Shown here one piece after another: positions 1-5,519 of a stretch of 5,519 bases of DNA (positions are counted from its first letter, which is position 1; the number at the start of each line of letters is the position of its first letter). A program made the position numbers and the translations under genes. The notes beneath the pieces were generated by a model. The model searched no databases, was not told where the DNA came from, and saw nothing but the letters and a program-made list of their open reading frames with translations. The stretch comes from Planctomycetota bacterium (GTDB lineage: Bacteria > Planctomycetota > Planctomycetia > Isosphaerales > Isosphaeraceae), in assembly GCA_021807585.1 (NCBI GenBank), contig JAKBCQ010000240.1, positions 1-5,519 of the forward strand. The letters are read 5' to 3'.

Positions 1-1
1 G

Positions 2-289
2 ATGACGACGCCGCCCGCCGCCGATCCCTTTGATGAATTCCTCGGCGAGGAGGTTGTGATCGATCTGCGTTCGCCGTTCGTCTGTTTGGGAAAGCTCGTC
101 GCGATCGACCGCGTTTTTTTGACGGTGATCGACGCCGACTTGCACGATTTTCGCGACAGCAGGGCGACTCGCGAAATCTACGTCCACGACTCGGCTCGGC
201 TCGGCATTCGACGCAACCGTAAACGCGTTCTCGTCAATCGCGAAGAACTCGTCGCGATCGGCCGCCTGAGCGACGTTCTCGAAGCCTAA
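2..289 (+). CDS. Small hypothetical protein, possibly Sm-like beta-barrel fold
   Basis: This encodes a 95-residue protein that I do not recognise with certainty. The ATG at base 2 gives a plausible N-terminus (MTTPPAADPFDEFLGEEVVI). However, only one base of upstream sequence is visible, so no ribosome binding site can be checked and the true start could lie outside the window. The protein alternates hydrophobic strands with turns: EVVIDL (about residues 17-22), VCLGKLVAID (27-36), FLTVIDADLHDF (39-50), EIYV (58-61), and a basic segment RRNRKRVLVNREELVAIGRL (70-89). This strand-turn pattern, with a glycine in the second strand and an Asn-Arg stretch before the last strands, resembles an Sm/LSm-type small barrel. 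That is inference from pattern only. No signal peptide, membrane helix or catalytic motif is visible. The reading frame is well used and ends with TAA. It is 226 bp from the next gene and is probably a separate transcription unit or the end of one starting to the left. Confidence 0.72.
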   Translation: MTTPPAADPFDEFLGEEVVIDLRSPFVCLGKLVAIDRVFLTVIDADLHDFRDSRATREIYVHDSARLGIRRNRKRVLVNREELVAIGRLSDVLEA

Positions 290-334
290 CTCTTGCATTT
301 CCAGGCGGTTCTGGCGAAGCGACGCGGGTTCACT

Positions 335-350
335 CGACTCGATCGAGTCG
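335..350. repeat. Perfect 16-bp palindrome upstream of the TPM gene
   Basis: CGACTCGATCGAGTCG reads identically on both strands and lies in the 226-bp non-coding gap, 45 bp after the first gene's stop and about 165 bp before the next start. It could be a dimeric regulator site. As RNA it could form a 6-bp stem with a GATC loop, but no T-run follows, so it is a poor intrinsic terminator. CGATCG is very common in this window, so part of the symmetry may come from background composition. Confidence 0.4.
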
Positions 351-390
351 GTCGCCGCTAAATTTCCTCGCGCGTTCGGCGAACAAGCTT

Positions 391-399
391 GGTAGACTG
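391..399 (+). promoter_or_regulatory. Weak candidate -10 element for the TPM gene
   Basis: TGGTAGACT fits an extended -10 pattern (TGn followed by TAGACT, 4 of 6 matches to TATAAT). It lies about 117 bp before the chosen start. No convincing -35 hexamer is seen 16-18 bp upstream. The rest of the 290-515 gap shows only the palindrome at 335-350 and no gene. This is a weak call resting on position and one hexamer. Confidence 0.2.
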
Positions 400-515
400 A
401 CGTAAACGTGGCGAAAGCTTCGGCCGCGGCGATCGGCCCGGGGCGAACGAACTTCGAGCGGCGAACTAACGTAACAACCATCGCGAGACGTATCGCGTTC
501 AGACTTTTGAGAAAC

Positions 516-1550
516 ATGGATTTTATCATGCTTACGCGCAAGCTCTTGGCGGTTCCAATGCTCTTGGCCGCGACGGCGCTCTCGGCCTTCGCAGCGGGGA
601 TCGACGACGGCGCATCGATGTTCAGCGCCGGGGCGATCGAAAAAGCGTCGAAATCGATCGATCGCGCGATCCGCGACGACAAACTCCCGATCTCGATTGA
701 AACGATCGCTTCGCTCGACGGAATGTCGTTGCAAGAAACGGCGCGAGAACACGCCAAAAAGCACAACGAGGGGGGCGTTTTCGTCCTGATCGTCAAGAAC
801 GATCACAAGATTCATGTGATGGCGTCGAACAAGTTTAAGGAACGCGTTCCGCTGGGGGATCAGGTCCAGATCCGCGACGTTTTCAGCTCGGCGTTTCGGA
901 CCGGGAAATTCGACGAAGGTTTGATCGACGGCGTCGAAACGATCGAGCGAATCGCCAAACGAACCGCGGCGGGTGCTCGCGGCGGCGCCTTCGGACGAAC
1001 CGGAATCGAACCGCGGGCGGGAGCGCCCAAAAAAGAAGGTGGATTTATGAATGTTTTTGTGTTGATATTAATCGTGATCTTCGGCGGTTTGATCATCGCG
1101 CGGATCCTCGGCGCGTTGATGGGCGCGGGGCGCGGCGCGGGGGCGGGTTACGGAGCTCCTCCGCCGAACATGATGGGAGGCCCCGGCGGCCCGCCGATGC
1201 GCGGCGGTTACGGCTACGGCGGGGGCGGAGGAGGCGGATTCTTCTCAAGCATGCTCGGAGGCATCGGCGGAGCGGTCGCCGGCAATTGGTTGTATGATCA
1301 ATTCTCGGGACGTCATCACACGGGATTGGGCGGTTCCGAAACGGGTAATCAGCTCGATCCCACCCAGACGGGCGCCGGAGGCGACGACTGGGGCGGAGGA
1401 GTCGGCGGCGACTGGGGGGGCGACGGCGCAACCGGTGGCGACGCCGGCGGAGGCGATTGGGGCGGTGGAGGCGGTGACGCCGGAGGCGATTGGGGCGGTG
1501 GAGGAGGAGGCGATTGGGGCGGCGGAGGCGGCGACGGCGGAGGATGGTGA
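516..1550 (+). CDS. TPM-domain protein with signal peptide, one transmembrane helix and Gly/Asp/Trp-rich tail
   Basis: This encodes a 344-residue envelope protein. Residues 1-26/27 form a signal peptide: a charged TRK, a hydrophobic core LLAVPMLLAATALSAFAA and an AFA-type cleavage site. Residues about 35-150 match the TPM domain (TPM_phosphatase family): a strand ISIETIASL, then DGMSLQETAREHAKKH, GGVFVLIVKNDHKIHVMASN (86-105), and an F-T-G-K-F-D-E-G-L helix (127-136). One strong hydrophobic helix follows at residues 179-195. A conserved-looking block FFSSMLGGIGGAVAGNWLYDQF (242-263) comes next, then an aspartate-, tryptophan- and glycine-rich tail (about 284-344) with repeated GDWGGGGG. TPM proteins are of uncertain biochemical role; a link to photosystem repair phosphatase activity is known only for a plant member. 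The frame stays open upstream to a GTG at 408, but ATG 516 puts the signal peptide at the N-terminus and has GAGA just upstream; ATG 528 is an alternative. It appears to be monocistronic, closed by the terminator at 1601-1633. Confidence 0.85.
   Translation: MDFIMLTRKLLAVPMLLAATALSAFAAGIDDGASMFSAGAIEKASKSIDRAIRDDKLPISIETIASLDGMSLQETAREHAKKHNEGGVFVLIVKNDHKIHVMASNKFKERVPLGDQVQIRDVFSSAFRTGKFDEGLIDGVETIERIAKRTAAGARGGAFGRTGIEPRAGAPKKEGGFMNVFVLILIVIFGGLIIARILGALMGAGRGAGAGYGAPPPNMMGGPGGPPMRGGYGYGGGGGGGFFSSMLGGIGGAVAGNWLYDQFSGRHHTGLGGSETGNQLDPTQTGAGGDDWGGGVGGDWGGDGATGGDAGGGDWGGGGGDAGGDWGGGGGGDWGGGGGDGGGW
1452..1528 (+). repeat. Three near-identical 20-bp repeats in the Gly-rich coding tail
   Basis: GGCGATTGGGGCGGTGGAGG occurs at 1452-1471 and again identically at 1485-1504, then with one change (T to C) at 1509-1528. 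The starts are 33 and 24 bp apart, both multiples of three, so the repeats encode in-frame GDWGGGG units. The identity at DNA level, including the same ATT/GGGG usage, suggests recent duplication by slippage or unequal recombination rather than independent selection of the peptide alone. Copy number may vary between strains. Confidence 0.8.
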
Positions 1551-1600
1551 CGACGACCTTGAGGCCATTCCACCTCATGCAATCAGCTCCGACATAACGA

Positions 1601-1633
1601 AACGGGCCGGAGGATCTCCGGTCCGTTTTTTTT
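1601..1633 (+). terminator. Strong intrinsic terminator after the TPM gene
   Basis: The left arm AACGGGCCGGA (1601-1611) pairs with TCCGGTCCGTT (1617-1627), giving 11 bp with one G-U pair around a 5-nt loop. A run of eight T (1626-1633) follows at once. It lies 51 bp after the TPM stop codon and before the peptidase leader, so it separates the two transcription units. It is the clearest regulatory element in the window. Confidence 0.9.
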
Positions 1634-1685
1634 CACCGTTTTCGGCTCCTCACGCTCGGATTTTCGTTCGTCCAAGCATCCGCGT

Positions 1686-1693
1686 GATATGCT
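1686..1693 (+). promoter_or_regulatory. Weak candidate promoter for the peptidase-accBC unit
   Basis: GATATGCT, preceded by T at 1685, gives TGATATGCT, an extended -10-like element (TGn plus TATGCT, 4 of 6 matches to TATAAT). It sits downstream of the terminator and about 85 bp before the peptidase start, where a promoter is needed. The region 16-18 bp upstream (around 1663-1670, TTCGTTCG) is a poor -35. Position supports it more than sequence does. Confidence 0.25.
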
Positions 1694-1747
1694 GGAAAGC
1701 GACGATCGAATCGCTTCGCGTCGATATCTTTGTTTCTTGAACCCTTC

Positions 1748-1765
1748 ACCTCGAATTCGTGAGGT
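1748..1765 (+). promoter_or_regulatory. Small hairpin covering the likely Shine-Dalgarno of the peptidase gene
   Basis: ACCTC (1748-1752) can pair with GAGGT (1761-1765) across an 8-nt loop. GAGGT is the best Shine-Dalgarno match for the ATG at 1777, with an 11-nt spacer, and it favours that start over the GTG at 1759, which would overlap it. The 5-bp stem is weak, so masking of the ribosome binding site is only a possibility. Confidence 0.3.
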
Positions 1766-1776
1766 CGCATCGGCCG

Positions 1777-2880
1777 ATGCAACGTTCGCGGCGCCGCGTG
1801 GAAGCGTTGATCCGCCGAATCAAGGCCGATCAGGTCGAAGCGATTTTAATCGCAAATATAACGAATATCACCTATCTAACGGGCTATACCCGTGACGATT
1901 CGATCTTGCTCGTCACCCCGGCGCGATCGATCATCGTCTCGGCGGGCCTGGATGAGCACCGATTGCGCGAAGAATGCGGCGACTTTGAGATTCGCCTCAA
2001 GCGATCGGACGAGGCGCCGATCGCCGCGATCGCCGACGTCGTGAACAAGCTCGGAATCAAGCGATTGGCGATCGAGAATTCGGCGCATTCGGACGAGGCG
2101 ATCGAGGCGCTCGGCGAGGGGCTGAAAACGGTCGAGATTGTCGCCTTACATGGACATGTTGAGCATTTAAGGATGATTAAAGATCGATCGGAAAAAGAGG
2201 CGATCAAGGCGGCGATCGAGAGCGCCGAGCGCGCCTTCGCGATGACGCTCGCGGGCTTGCGTGGGGAGTTGAGCGAGGTCGAGGTGGCGAATCGGCTCGA
2301 CGGTTACATGAGGTATTGCGGCGCTTCGGGGCCGAGCTTTCCGCCGATCGTCGCGGTGGGGAAACGATCGGCGAAGCCTCATGCGAAGGTGAGCGAAACG
2401 TCGCGGATCGGCGACGCGGCTTTCACGCTGATCGACTGGGGCGCCACGCGATTTTTATACCAGAGCGACTTGACTCGGATGGTGGTGACGGGTAAGGTCA
2501 CGACCAAGTTCGAAAGGGTCTATGAAACCGTGGCGAAGGCTCACCAAGAGGGCGTCGCGGCGATTCGCCCCGGGATCCCCGCGAAGGAAGTCGACGCGAA
2601 GGCGCGAGCGGTGATTGAAACCGCGGGTTATGGACGCTATTTTGAACACGGCTTGGGGCACGGCTTGGGCCTCGAAATCCACGAGGCGCCGCGGCTTCGT
2701 CGCGATTGCGACTTGGTTCTGGAAGCCGGAATGGTCGTGACGGTCGAGCCCGGTATTTATCTCCCCCGATGGGGAGGCGTTCGCCTCGAGGACGACGTGC
2801 TCGTGACTCCCGACGGACGCGAGGTTTTATCCCGCGCGCCCCGTTCGCTCGACGAGTGTCGAGTTCCGGGATCGTTTTAA
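1777..2880 (+). CDS. M24 family metallopeptidase (Xaa-Pro dipeptidase / aminopeptidase P type)
   Basis: This is a 367-residue cytoplasmic peptidase expected to cleave Xaa-Pro bonds in small peptides with two divalent metal ions. The N-terminal creatinase-like domain (about 1-130) begins RRRVEALIRRIKADQVEAIL and includes NITNITYLTGYTRDDSILLV. The C-terminal 'pita-bread' catalytic domain follows. All five expected metal ligands are present: D220 (LIDWGA), D231 (YQSDLTR), H295 (GHGLGL), E324 (VEPGIY) and E338 (VRLEDDVLV). The catalytic histidine H302 is in EIHE. Length is normal for the family. ATG 1777 is preferred over GTG 1759 because GAGGT lies 11 nt upstream of it. The gene heads a co-directional set with accB, 77 bp downstream, and accC. 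Which subfamily it belongs to, and whether it removes single residues or only cuts dipeptides, cannot be told from sequence. No signal peptide is visible. Confidence 0.93.
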   Translation: MQRSRRRVEALIRRIKADQVEAILIANITNITYLTGYTRDDSILLVTPARSIIVSAGLDEHRLREECGDFEIRLKRSDEAPIAAIADVVNKLGIKRLAIENSAHSDEAIEALGEGLKTVEIVALHGHVEHLRMIKDRSEKEAIKAAIESAERAFAMTLAGLRGELSEVEVANRLDGYMRYCGASGPSFPPIVAVGKRSAKPHAKVSETSRIGDAAFTLIDWGATRFLYQSDLTRMVVTGKVTTKFERVYETVAKAHQEGVAAIRPGIPAKEVDAKARAVIETAGYGRYFEHGLGHGLGLEIHEAPRLRRDCDLVLEAGMVVTVEPGIYLPRWGGVRLEDDVLVTPDGREVLSRAPRSLDECRVPGSF

Positions 2881-2941
2881 ATCGATCGGCGATCCCGAGC
2901 CGCTCGCCGCGTTCGTCGTGAAACCGCTTGATTATGAGAAT

Positions 2942-2946
2942 GGGAG
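2942..2946 (+). promoter_or_regulatory. Shine-Dalgarno candidate that decides the accB start
   Basis: GGGAG lies 11 nt before ATG 2958, the same spacing as seen for the peptidase gene. The other in-frame starts (TTG 2928, ATG 2934, ATG 2940) lack a comparable purine motif at useful distance, apart from a GAGA directly abutting ATG 2940. The evidence is modest. Confidence 0.4.
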
Positions 2947-2957
2947 TCGATATCAGC

Positions 2958-3452
2958 ATGTCGGAACGTCCCTCCGAGTCCGAAACGCCGCCTCACCCCG
3001 ACGTCGATACGATCCGAAAGCTCGTCAAGCTGATGAGCCGGTATGATTTATCGGCGATCGACTTGATCGATTCCAATAAGTCGATTCGCTTGCGCAGACG
3101 CGGCGCCGACGTTCAGCCCGTCGCGGCGACCGCGATCGAACCCGCGGCCGCTCCGCGAGCCGTAACCGCCGCGAAAAGCCCCGCCGCGGTCGAGCCCCCC
3201 GTCGCCGAAGCCGAATCGTTCGTGATTCGGAGCCCGATGGTGGGAACGTTTTATATCTCGAGCTCGCCCGAGGCCGCTCCCTACGTGTCGGTCGGCTCGG
3301 TCATCCGCACCGAATCAACCGTCTGCGTCATCGAGGCGATGAAGGTCTTCACCGAGATTCCGGCCGGTACGTCGGGGACGATCGCCGCGGTCCTCGTCAA
3401 AAACGGCCAAGCCGTCGAATTCGACCAGCCCCTATTCCGCGTCAGCCCATAA
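2958..3452 (+). CDS. accB: Biotin carboxyl carrier protein of acetyl-CoA carboxylase (BCCP)
   Basis: This 164-residue protein carries the biotin that shuttles carboxyl groups from biotin carboxylase to the carboxyltransferase in acetyl-CoA carboxylase. The N-terminal helix, DTIRKLVKLMSRYDLSAIDL (17-36), is typical of AccB. An Ala/Pro-rich flexible linker spans about 50-86. The biotinyl domain (88-164) begins with SPMVGTFY and contains the 'thumb' segment (about 100-110) that marks bacterial BCCP. The biotin attachment site is EAMK with lysine K129, 35 residues from the C-terminus, close to the spacing in E. coli. The downstream helper segment reads VFTEIPAG where many members have N-E-I. The start at ATG 2958 follows GGGAG; starts at 2928, 2934 or 2940 would add up to 10 residues. 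It lies 77 bp after the peptidase and 12 bp before accC, so it is very likely cotranscribed with accC. Confidence 0.95.
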   Translation: MSERPSESETPPHPDVDTIRKLVKLMSRYDLSAIDLIDSNKSIRLRRRGADVQPVAATAIEPAAAPRAVTAAKSPAAVEPPVAEAESFVIRSPMVGTFYISSSPEAAPYVSVGSVIRTESTVCVIEAMKVFTEIPAGTSGTIAAVLVKNGQAVEFDQPLFRVSP

Positions 3453-3464
3453 ACGGATTCTTGG

Positions 3465-4838
3465 ATGTTTCAACGGATATTAATCGCCAATCGGGGCGAA
3501 ATCGCGCTCCGCGTCATTCGCGCCTGTCGCGAACTCGGGGTCGAATCGGTCGCGGTCTTCTCGGCGGCGGATCGCGATTCGCCTTATCTCGCGCTCGCCG
3601 ATCGTTCGATCTGCGTCGGCGGCGCCGCGAGCTCGGATAGTTATTTGAATATACCCAGAATCATCGCCGCCGCCGAGGTTTCGGACGTCCAGGCGATCCA
3701 TCCCGGCTACGGATTCTTAAGTGAGAATCCCAACTTCGCCGAGATCTGTCATTCGAGCCATTTCGTCTTCATCGGCCCGCCGCACGAGGCGATCCGCAAA
3801 ATGGGGCTCAAAACCGAGGCGCGCACGATCGCGCAGGCCTCCAAAGTCCCCTGTGTTCCAGGATCCGAAGGAGCGGTCGATAGCGACTCCGCGGCCTACG
3901 AAATGGCGCGCGCAATCGGCTATCCCGTGCTGATCAAAGCCGCAGCGGGGGGCGGAGGTAAGGGGATGCGGGTTTGCCGCGAAGACGGCCAGCTCCCCGC
4001 GGCGCTCCAGGCGGCGCGCGCCGAGGCCGACGCCGCCTTCAAAAACCCCAGCGTCTACCTCGAAAAATTCATCGATAGACCCCGCCACATCGAGGTCCAG
4101 ATCCTCGCCGATTCGTACGGAAACGTCGTCCACTGCTGGGAACGCGATTGCTCGGTGCAACGCCGACACCAAAAATTGATCGAGGAATCCCCCGCTCCCA
4201 ATCTCCCCTCCCGCGCCCGGCGCAAAATCTGCGAGGCCGCGGTTCGACTGATCAAAACCGCGGGCTATGTTAACGCGGGCACGTGTGAATTTTTGGTTGA
4301 TTCCGAATACAATTTCTATTTTATAGAAGTCAACGCGCGGATTCAGGTCGAACATCCCGTCACCGAGATGCTGACGGGGATCGATCTGGTGAAGCAGCAA
4401 ATTCGGATCGCCGCGGGAGAGAAGCTGACGATCCCGCAGGCCGAGATGCCGGCGTTCGGTCATGTGATCGAGTGTCGGATCAACGCCGAGGATCCCGATC
4501 ACGGTTTCAGGCCGACCCCCGGCGTGATCACGGCGCTGCGCGTTCCGGGAGGGTACGGCGTTCGGTGGGATTCGCATATCCAGCTCGGCTCGCGCATTCC
4601 TCCGAATTACGATTCGCTCGTGGGCAAGCTGATCGTCCAGGCGCCGACGCGGATCGAGGCGATCGCGGCGATGCGTCGCGCTCTCGACGAATTCGTGATC
4701 GAGGGAATCCAAACGACAATCCCGCTGCACAAGCGAATTTTCCGCAACCCCGATTTCATCGAGGGGAAGGTCGATACGACGTGGGTCGAACGCGTTCTCT
4801 TGCCGGCGAAGGGCGCCGTCGGCGCGGCTGGATCGTAA
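3465..4838 (+). CDS. accC: Biotin carboxylase subunit of acetyl-CoA carboxylase
   Basis: This is a 457-residue ATP-grasp enzyme that carboxylates biotin on AccB using ATP and bicarbonate. Length and domain order match E. coli AccC: N-terminal domain ([20 protein letters not shown] at 2-21; [12 protein letters not shown]), ATP-grasp domain with K116 and K158, the glycine loop [10 protein letters not shown] (159-168), RRHQK (233-237), E275 in the GTCEFL segment, and the active-site run E288, N290, R292, Q294, E296 in [15 protein letters not shown]. The C-terminal domain has ECRINAEDP and GVRWDSH. All expected ATP, metal and bicarbonate residues appear to be present. One oddity is MGLK at 113-116, where MGDK is usual; the ATP-binding lysine itself is kept. 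The ATG at 3465 has only a weak GGA (3455-3457) upstream, and the 12-bp gap to accB suggests coupled expression. The carboxyltransferase genes are not in this window. Confidence 0.97.
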   Translation: MFQRILIANRGEIALRVIRACRELGVESVAVFSAADRDSPYLALADRSICVGGAASSDSYLNIPRIIAAAEVSDVQAIHPGYGFLSENPNFAEICHSSHFVFIGPPHEAIRKMGLKTEARTIAQASKVPCVPGSEGAVDSDSAAYEMARAIGYPVLIKAAAGGGGKGMRVCREDGQLPAALQAARAEADAAFKNPSVYLEKFIDRPRHIEVQILADSYGNVVHCWERDCSVQRRHQKLIEESPAPNLPSRARRKICEAAVRLIKTAGYVNAGTCEFLVDSEYNFYFIEVNARIQVEHPVTEMLTGIDLVKQQIRIAAGEKLTIPQAEMPAFGHVIECRINAEDPDHGFRPTPGVITALRVPGGYGVRWDSHIQLGSRIPPNYDSLVGKLIVQAPTRIEAIAAMRRALDEFVIEGIQTTIPLHKRIFRNPDFIEGKVDTTWVERVLLPAKGAVGAAGS

Positions 4839-4871
4839 CAAAAAGCGTGCGAACGACCCAGATTCGCTTTC

Positions 4872-4891
4872 TTATGCACATTTGTGCATAA
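4872..4891. terminator. Perfect inverted repeat between convergent genes, candidate bidirectional terminator
   Basis: TTATGCACATTTGTGCATAA has perfect 9-bp arms around two bases. As RNA it can fold as an 8-bp stem with an ATTT loop on either strand. It lies 33 bp after the accC stop and 18 bp beyond the stop of the convergent DUF1559 gene, exactly where a shared terminator would be. No long T-run follows in either direction (only TTTCTTT about 6 bp later on the plus strand) and the stem is AT-rich. Intrinsic termination is therefore plausible but not strong; a protein-binding site is an alternative. Confidence 0.45.
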
Positions 4892-4909
4892 CCAGTTTCT
4901 TTAATCCGG

Positions 4910-5519
4910 TTAAAACGCGTTTCCGTCGATCACCTCGCCGCCGTTGCGCGTTCCCAGCATCTGCCACACGCCCATCGAACTCGGAATCGTTCCTATTGAA
5001 ACGCCGTTCGGAGGAACGGGATTCGATGAAATCGACTCTTTGATAAATCGGACCGAGCCGTCGGCGAGCAAAACATTGACTCCACCGGGATGCATGCTCG
5101 AAGCCGAGTTGCTTCGGATCCATCCCGAATTGCTCACCGACACTCCGATTTGCTTGTAGGCGTTCGGAGCATAATATGTCGTCAGTATCGTTTCATCGGT
5201 TTTCCCGGCGAACCACCAACCTGTCGTATCAAAAAGTGAATAGGGACCGTCGGATAAATCCTTCGACTTGAGAACCGAGACCGTTCTCTCGGCGACGAGA
5301 AGCGTCTCGGATAAACCGTCGGTCACCGAAGCATACGAGATGGGAGCGATTCCCGTGATGCATCCGTTCGCTTCCTGCACACTTTGTGGCATAGGCTTAC
5401 AACCCCATTCCGGAGCGGGAAATGGGTCGGATATCGCGTCTCCCACCACGCCGCAATAGCTCGTGGAACTGAGCTTCGAAGGCGTGAGATAATCTTGCTC
5501 ATATTGGTTCAATAAGGAA
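4910..5519 (-). CDS. DUF1559 domain-containing protein, C-terminal part (5' end beyond window)
   Basis: The frame is open to the right edge, so only about the last 202 residues are seen; the start lies outside the window. A TTG at 5510-5512 (complement) could be read as a start, but codons continue upstream without a stop and family members are usually about 300-400 residues. The visible part has SVTDGLSETLLVAERTVS, a TTGWWFAGK segment, then MHPGGVNVLLADGSVRFI, which is the H-x9-DG motif that defines the family's C-terminus (His codon 5090-5092, Asp codon 5060-5062). The protein ends with GVWQMLGTRNGGEVIDGNAF. Full-length members carry an N-terminal type IV pilin-like cleavage/methylation helix, so it is probably exported or surface-bound; that part is not visible here. 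Function is unknown for the family. Three cysteines occur in the first third. GC is about 54% by hand count, lower than the roughly 59% sampled in accC. The gene is convergent with accC. Confidence 0.9.
   Translation of the reverse strand, partial: SLLNQYEQDYLTPSKLSSTSYCGVVGDAISDPFPAPEWGCKPMPQSVQEANGCITGIAPISYASVTDGLSETLLVAERTVSVLKSKDLSDGPYSLFDTTGWWFAGKTDETILTTYYAPNAYKQIGVSVSNSGWIRSNSASSMHPGGVNVLLADGSVRFIKESISSNPVPPNGVSIGTIPSSMGVWQMLGTRNGGEVIDGNAF

Noticed and set aside
408..515. N-terminal extension of the TPM gene from the GTG at 408
   Set aside because: It would place 36 residues of arginine-rich, low-information sequence before an obvious signal peptide. ATG 516 puts that signal peptide at the N-terminus.
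1390..1519. G-quadruplex in the Gly-rich coding tail
   Set aside because: There are five runs of four or more G, but they are 20 or more bases apart, beyond the loop lengths of a canonical quadruplex. Only weak two-tier forms would be possible.
1093..1582. Long minus-strand frames rich in Pro or Arg opposite the Gly-rich tail
   Set aside because: They are mirror images of the GGN repeats on the coding strand, have no recognisable domain, and lie wholly against a well-supported gene.
1294..1740. Plus-strand 148-codon frame overlapping the end of the TPM gene
   Set aside because: Its Ala/Glu-rich part is the same DNA repeat read in another frame, and it runs through the strong terminator at 1601-1633.
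3717..4841. 374-codon minus-strand frame opposite accC
   Set aside because: It is very long but is a shadow of accC: low in hydrophobic structure, without any known motif, and accC is certain from its active-site residues.
5510..5512. TTG as the true start of the DUF1559 gene
   Set aside because: The frame continues open to the window edge and the family's N-terminal pilin-like helix is missing, so the gene must start outside the window.
1..5519. A novel defence, mobile or biosynthetic system
   Set aside because: I looked for transposases, integrases, nucleases, toxin-antitoxin pairs, CRISPR-like arrays and RNA genes on both strands and found none. The content is a lipid synthesis operon plus envelope and hypothetical proteins.

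Overview
This window looks like a piece of a planctomycete chromosome. The main clue is the partial gene on the minus strand at the right edge. Its product ends in an H-x9-DG motif and a 'GVWQ-LGTR-GGEV' C-terminus, which is the signature of DUF1559 proteins, a family greatly expanded in Planctomycetota. The moderately high GC content, the '[14 protein letters not shown]' biotin carboxylase and the 'EAMKVF' biotin carrier are compatible with this. I cannot place it below phylum level.

Layout, left to right. Bases 2-289 (+) encode a 95-residue protein of unknown function with a beta-rich, possibly Sm-like pattern. Bases 290-515 are non-coding and hold a perfect 16-bp palindrome and a weak promoter candidate. 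Bases 516-1550 (+) encode a secreted or membrane-anchored TPM-domain protein: signal peptide, TPM domain, one transmembrane helix and a long Gly/Asp/Trp repeat tail. A strong intrinsic terminator (1601-1633) closes this unit. A 143-bp leader (1634-1776) with a weak promoter candidate and a small hairpin over the likely Shine-Dalgarno precedes three co-directional genes. These are an M24 metallopeptidase of the Xaa-Pro dipeptidase/aminopeptidase type (1777-2880), accB for the biotin carboxyl carrier protein (2958-3452) and accC for biotin carboxylase (3465-4838). A short perfect inverted repeat (4872-4891) separates accC from the convergent DUF1559 gene (4910 to beyond 5519, minus).

Function. 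AccB and AccC form the ATP-dependent biotin carboxylation half of acetyl-CoA carboxylase, the entry step of fatty acid synthesis. The carboxyltransferase genes accA and accD are not in the window. The M24 peptidase next to accBC echoes the peptidase-efp-accB-accC order known from Bacillus and other bacteria, but efp is not between them here. The TPM protein and the DUF1559 protein are envelope or secreted proteins of unknown role and are not obviously tied to lipid synthesis.

I see no mobile element, CRISPR array, RNA gene or defence system. Most of the window is ordinary housekeeping sequence. The points worth a second look are the repeat tail of the TPM protein, the conserved-looking small first protein, the striking abundance of CGATCG, and a few inverted repeats in the gaps.
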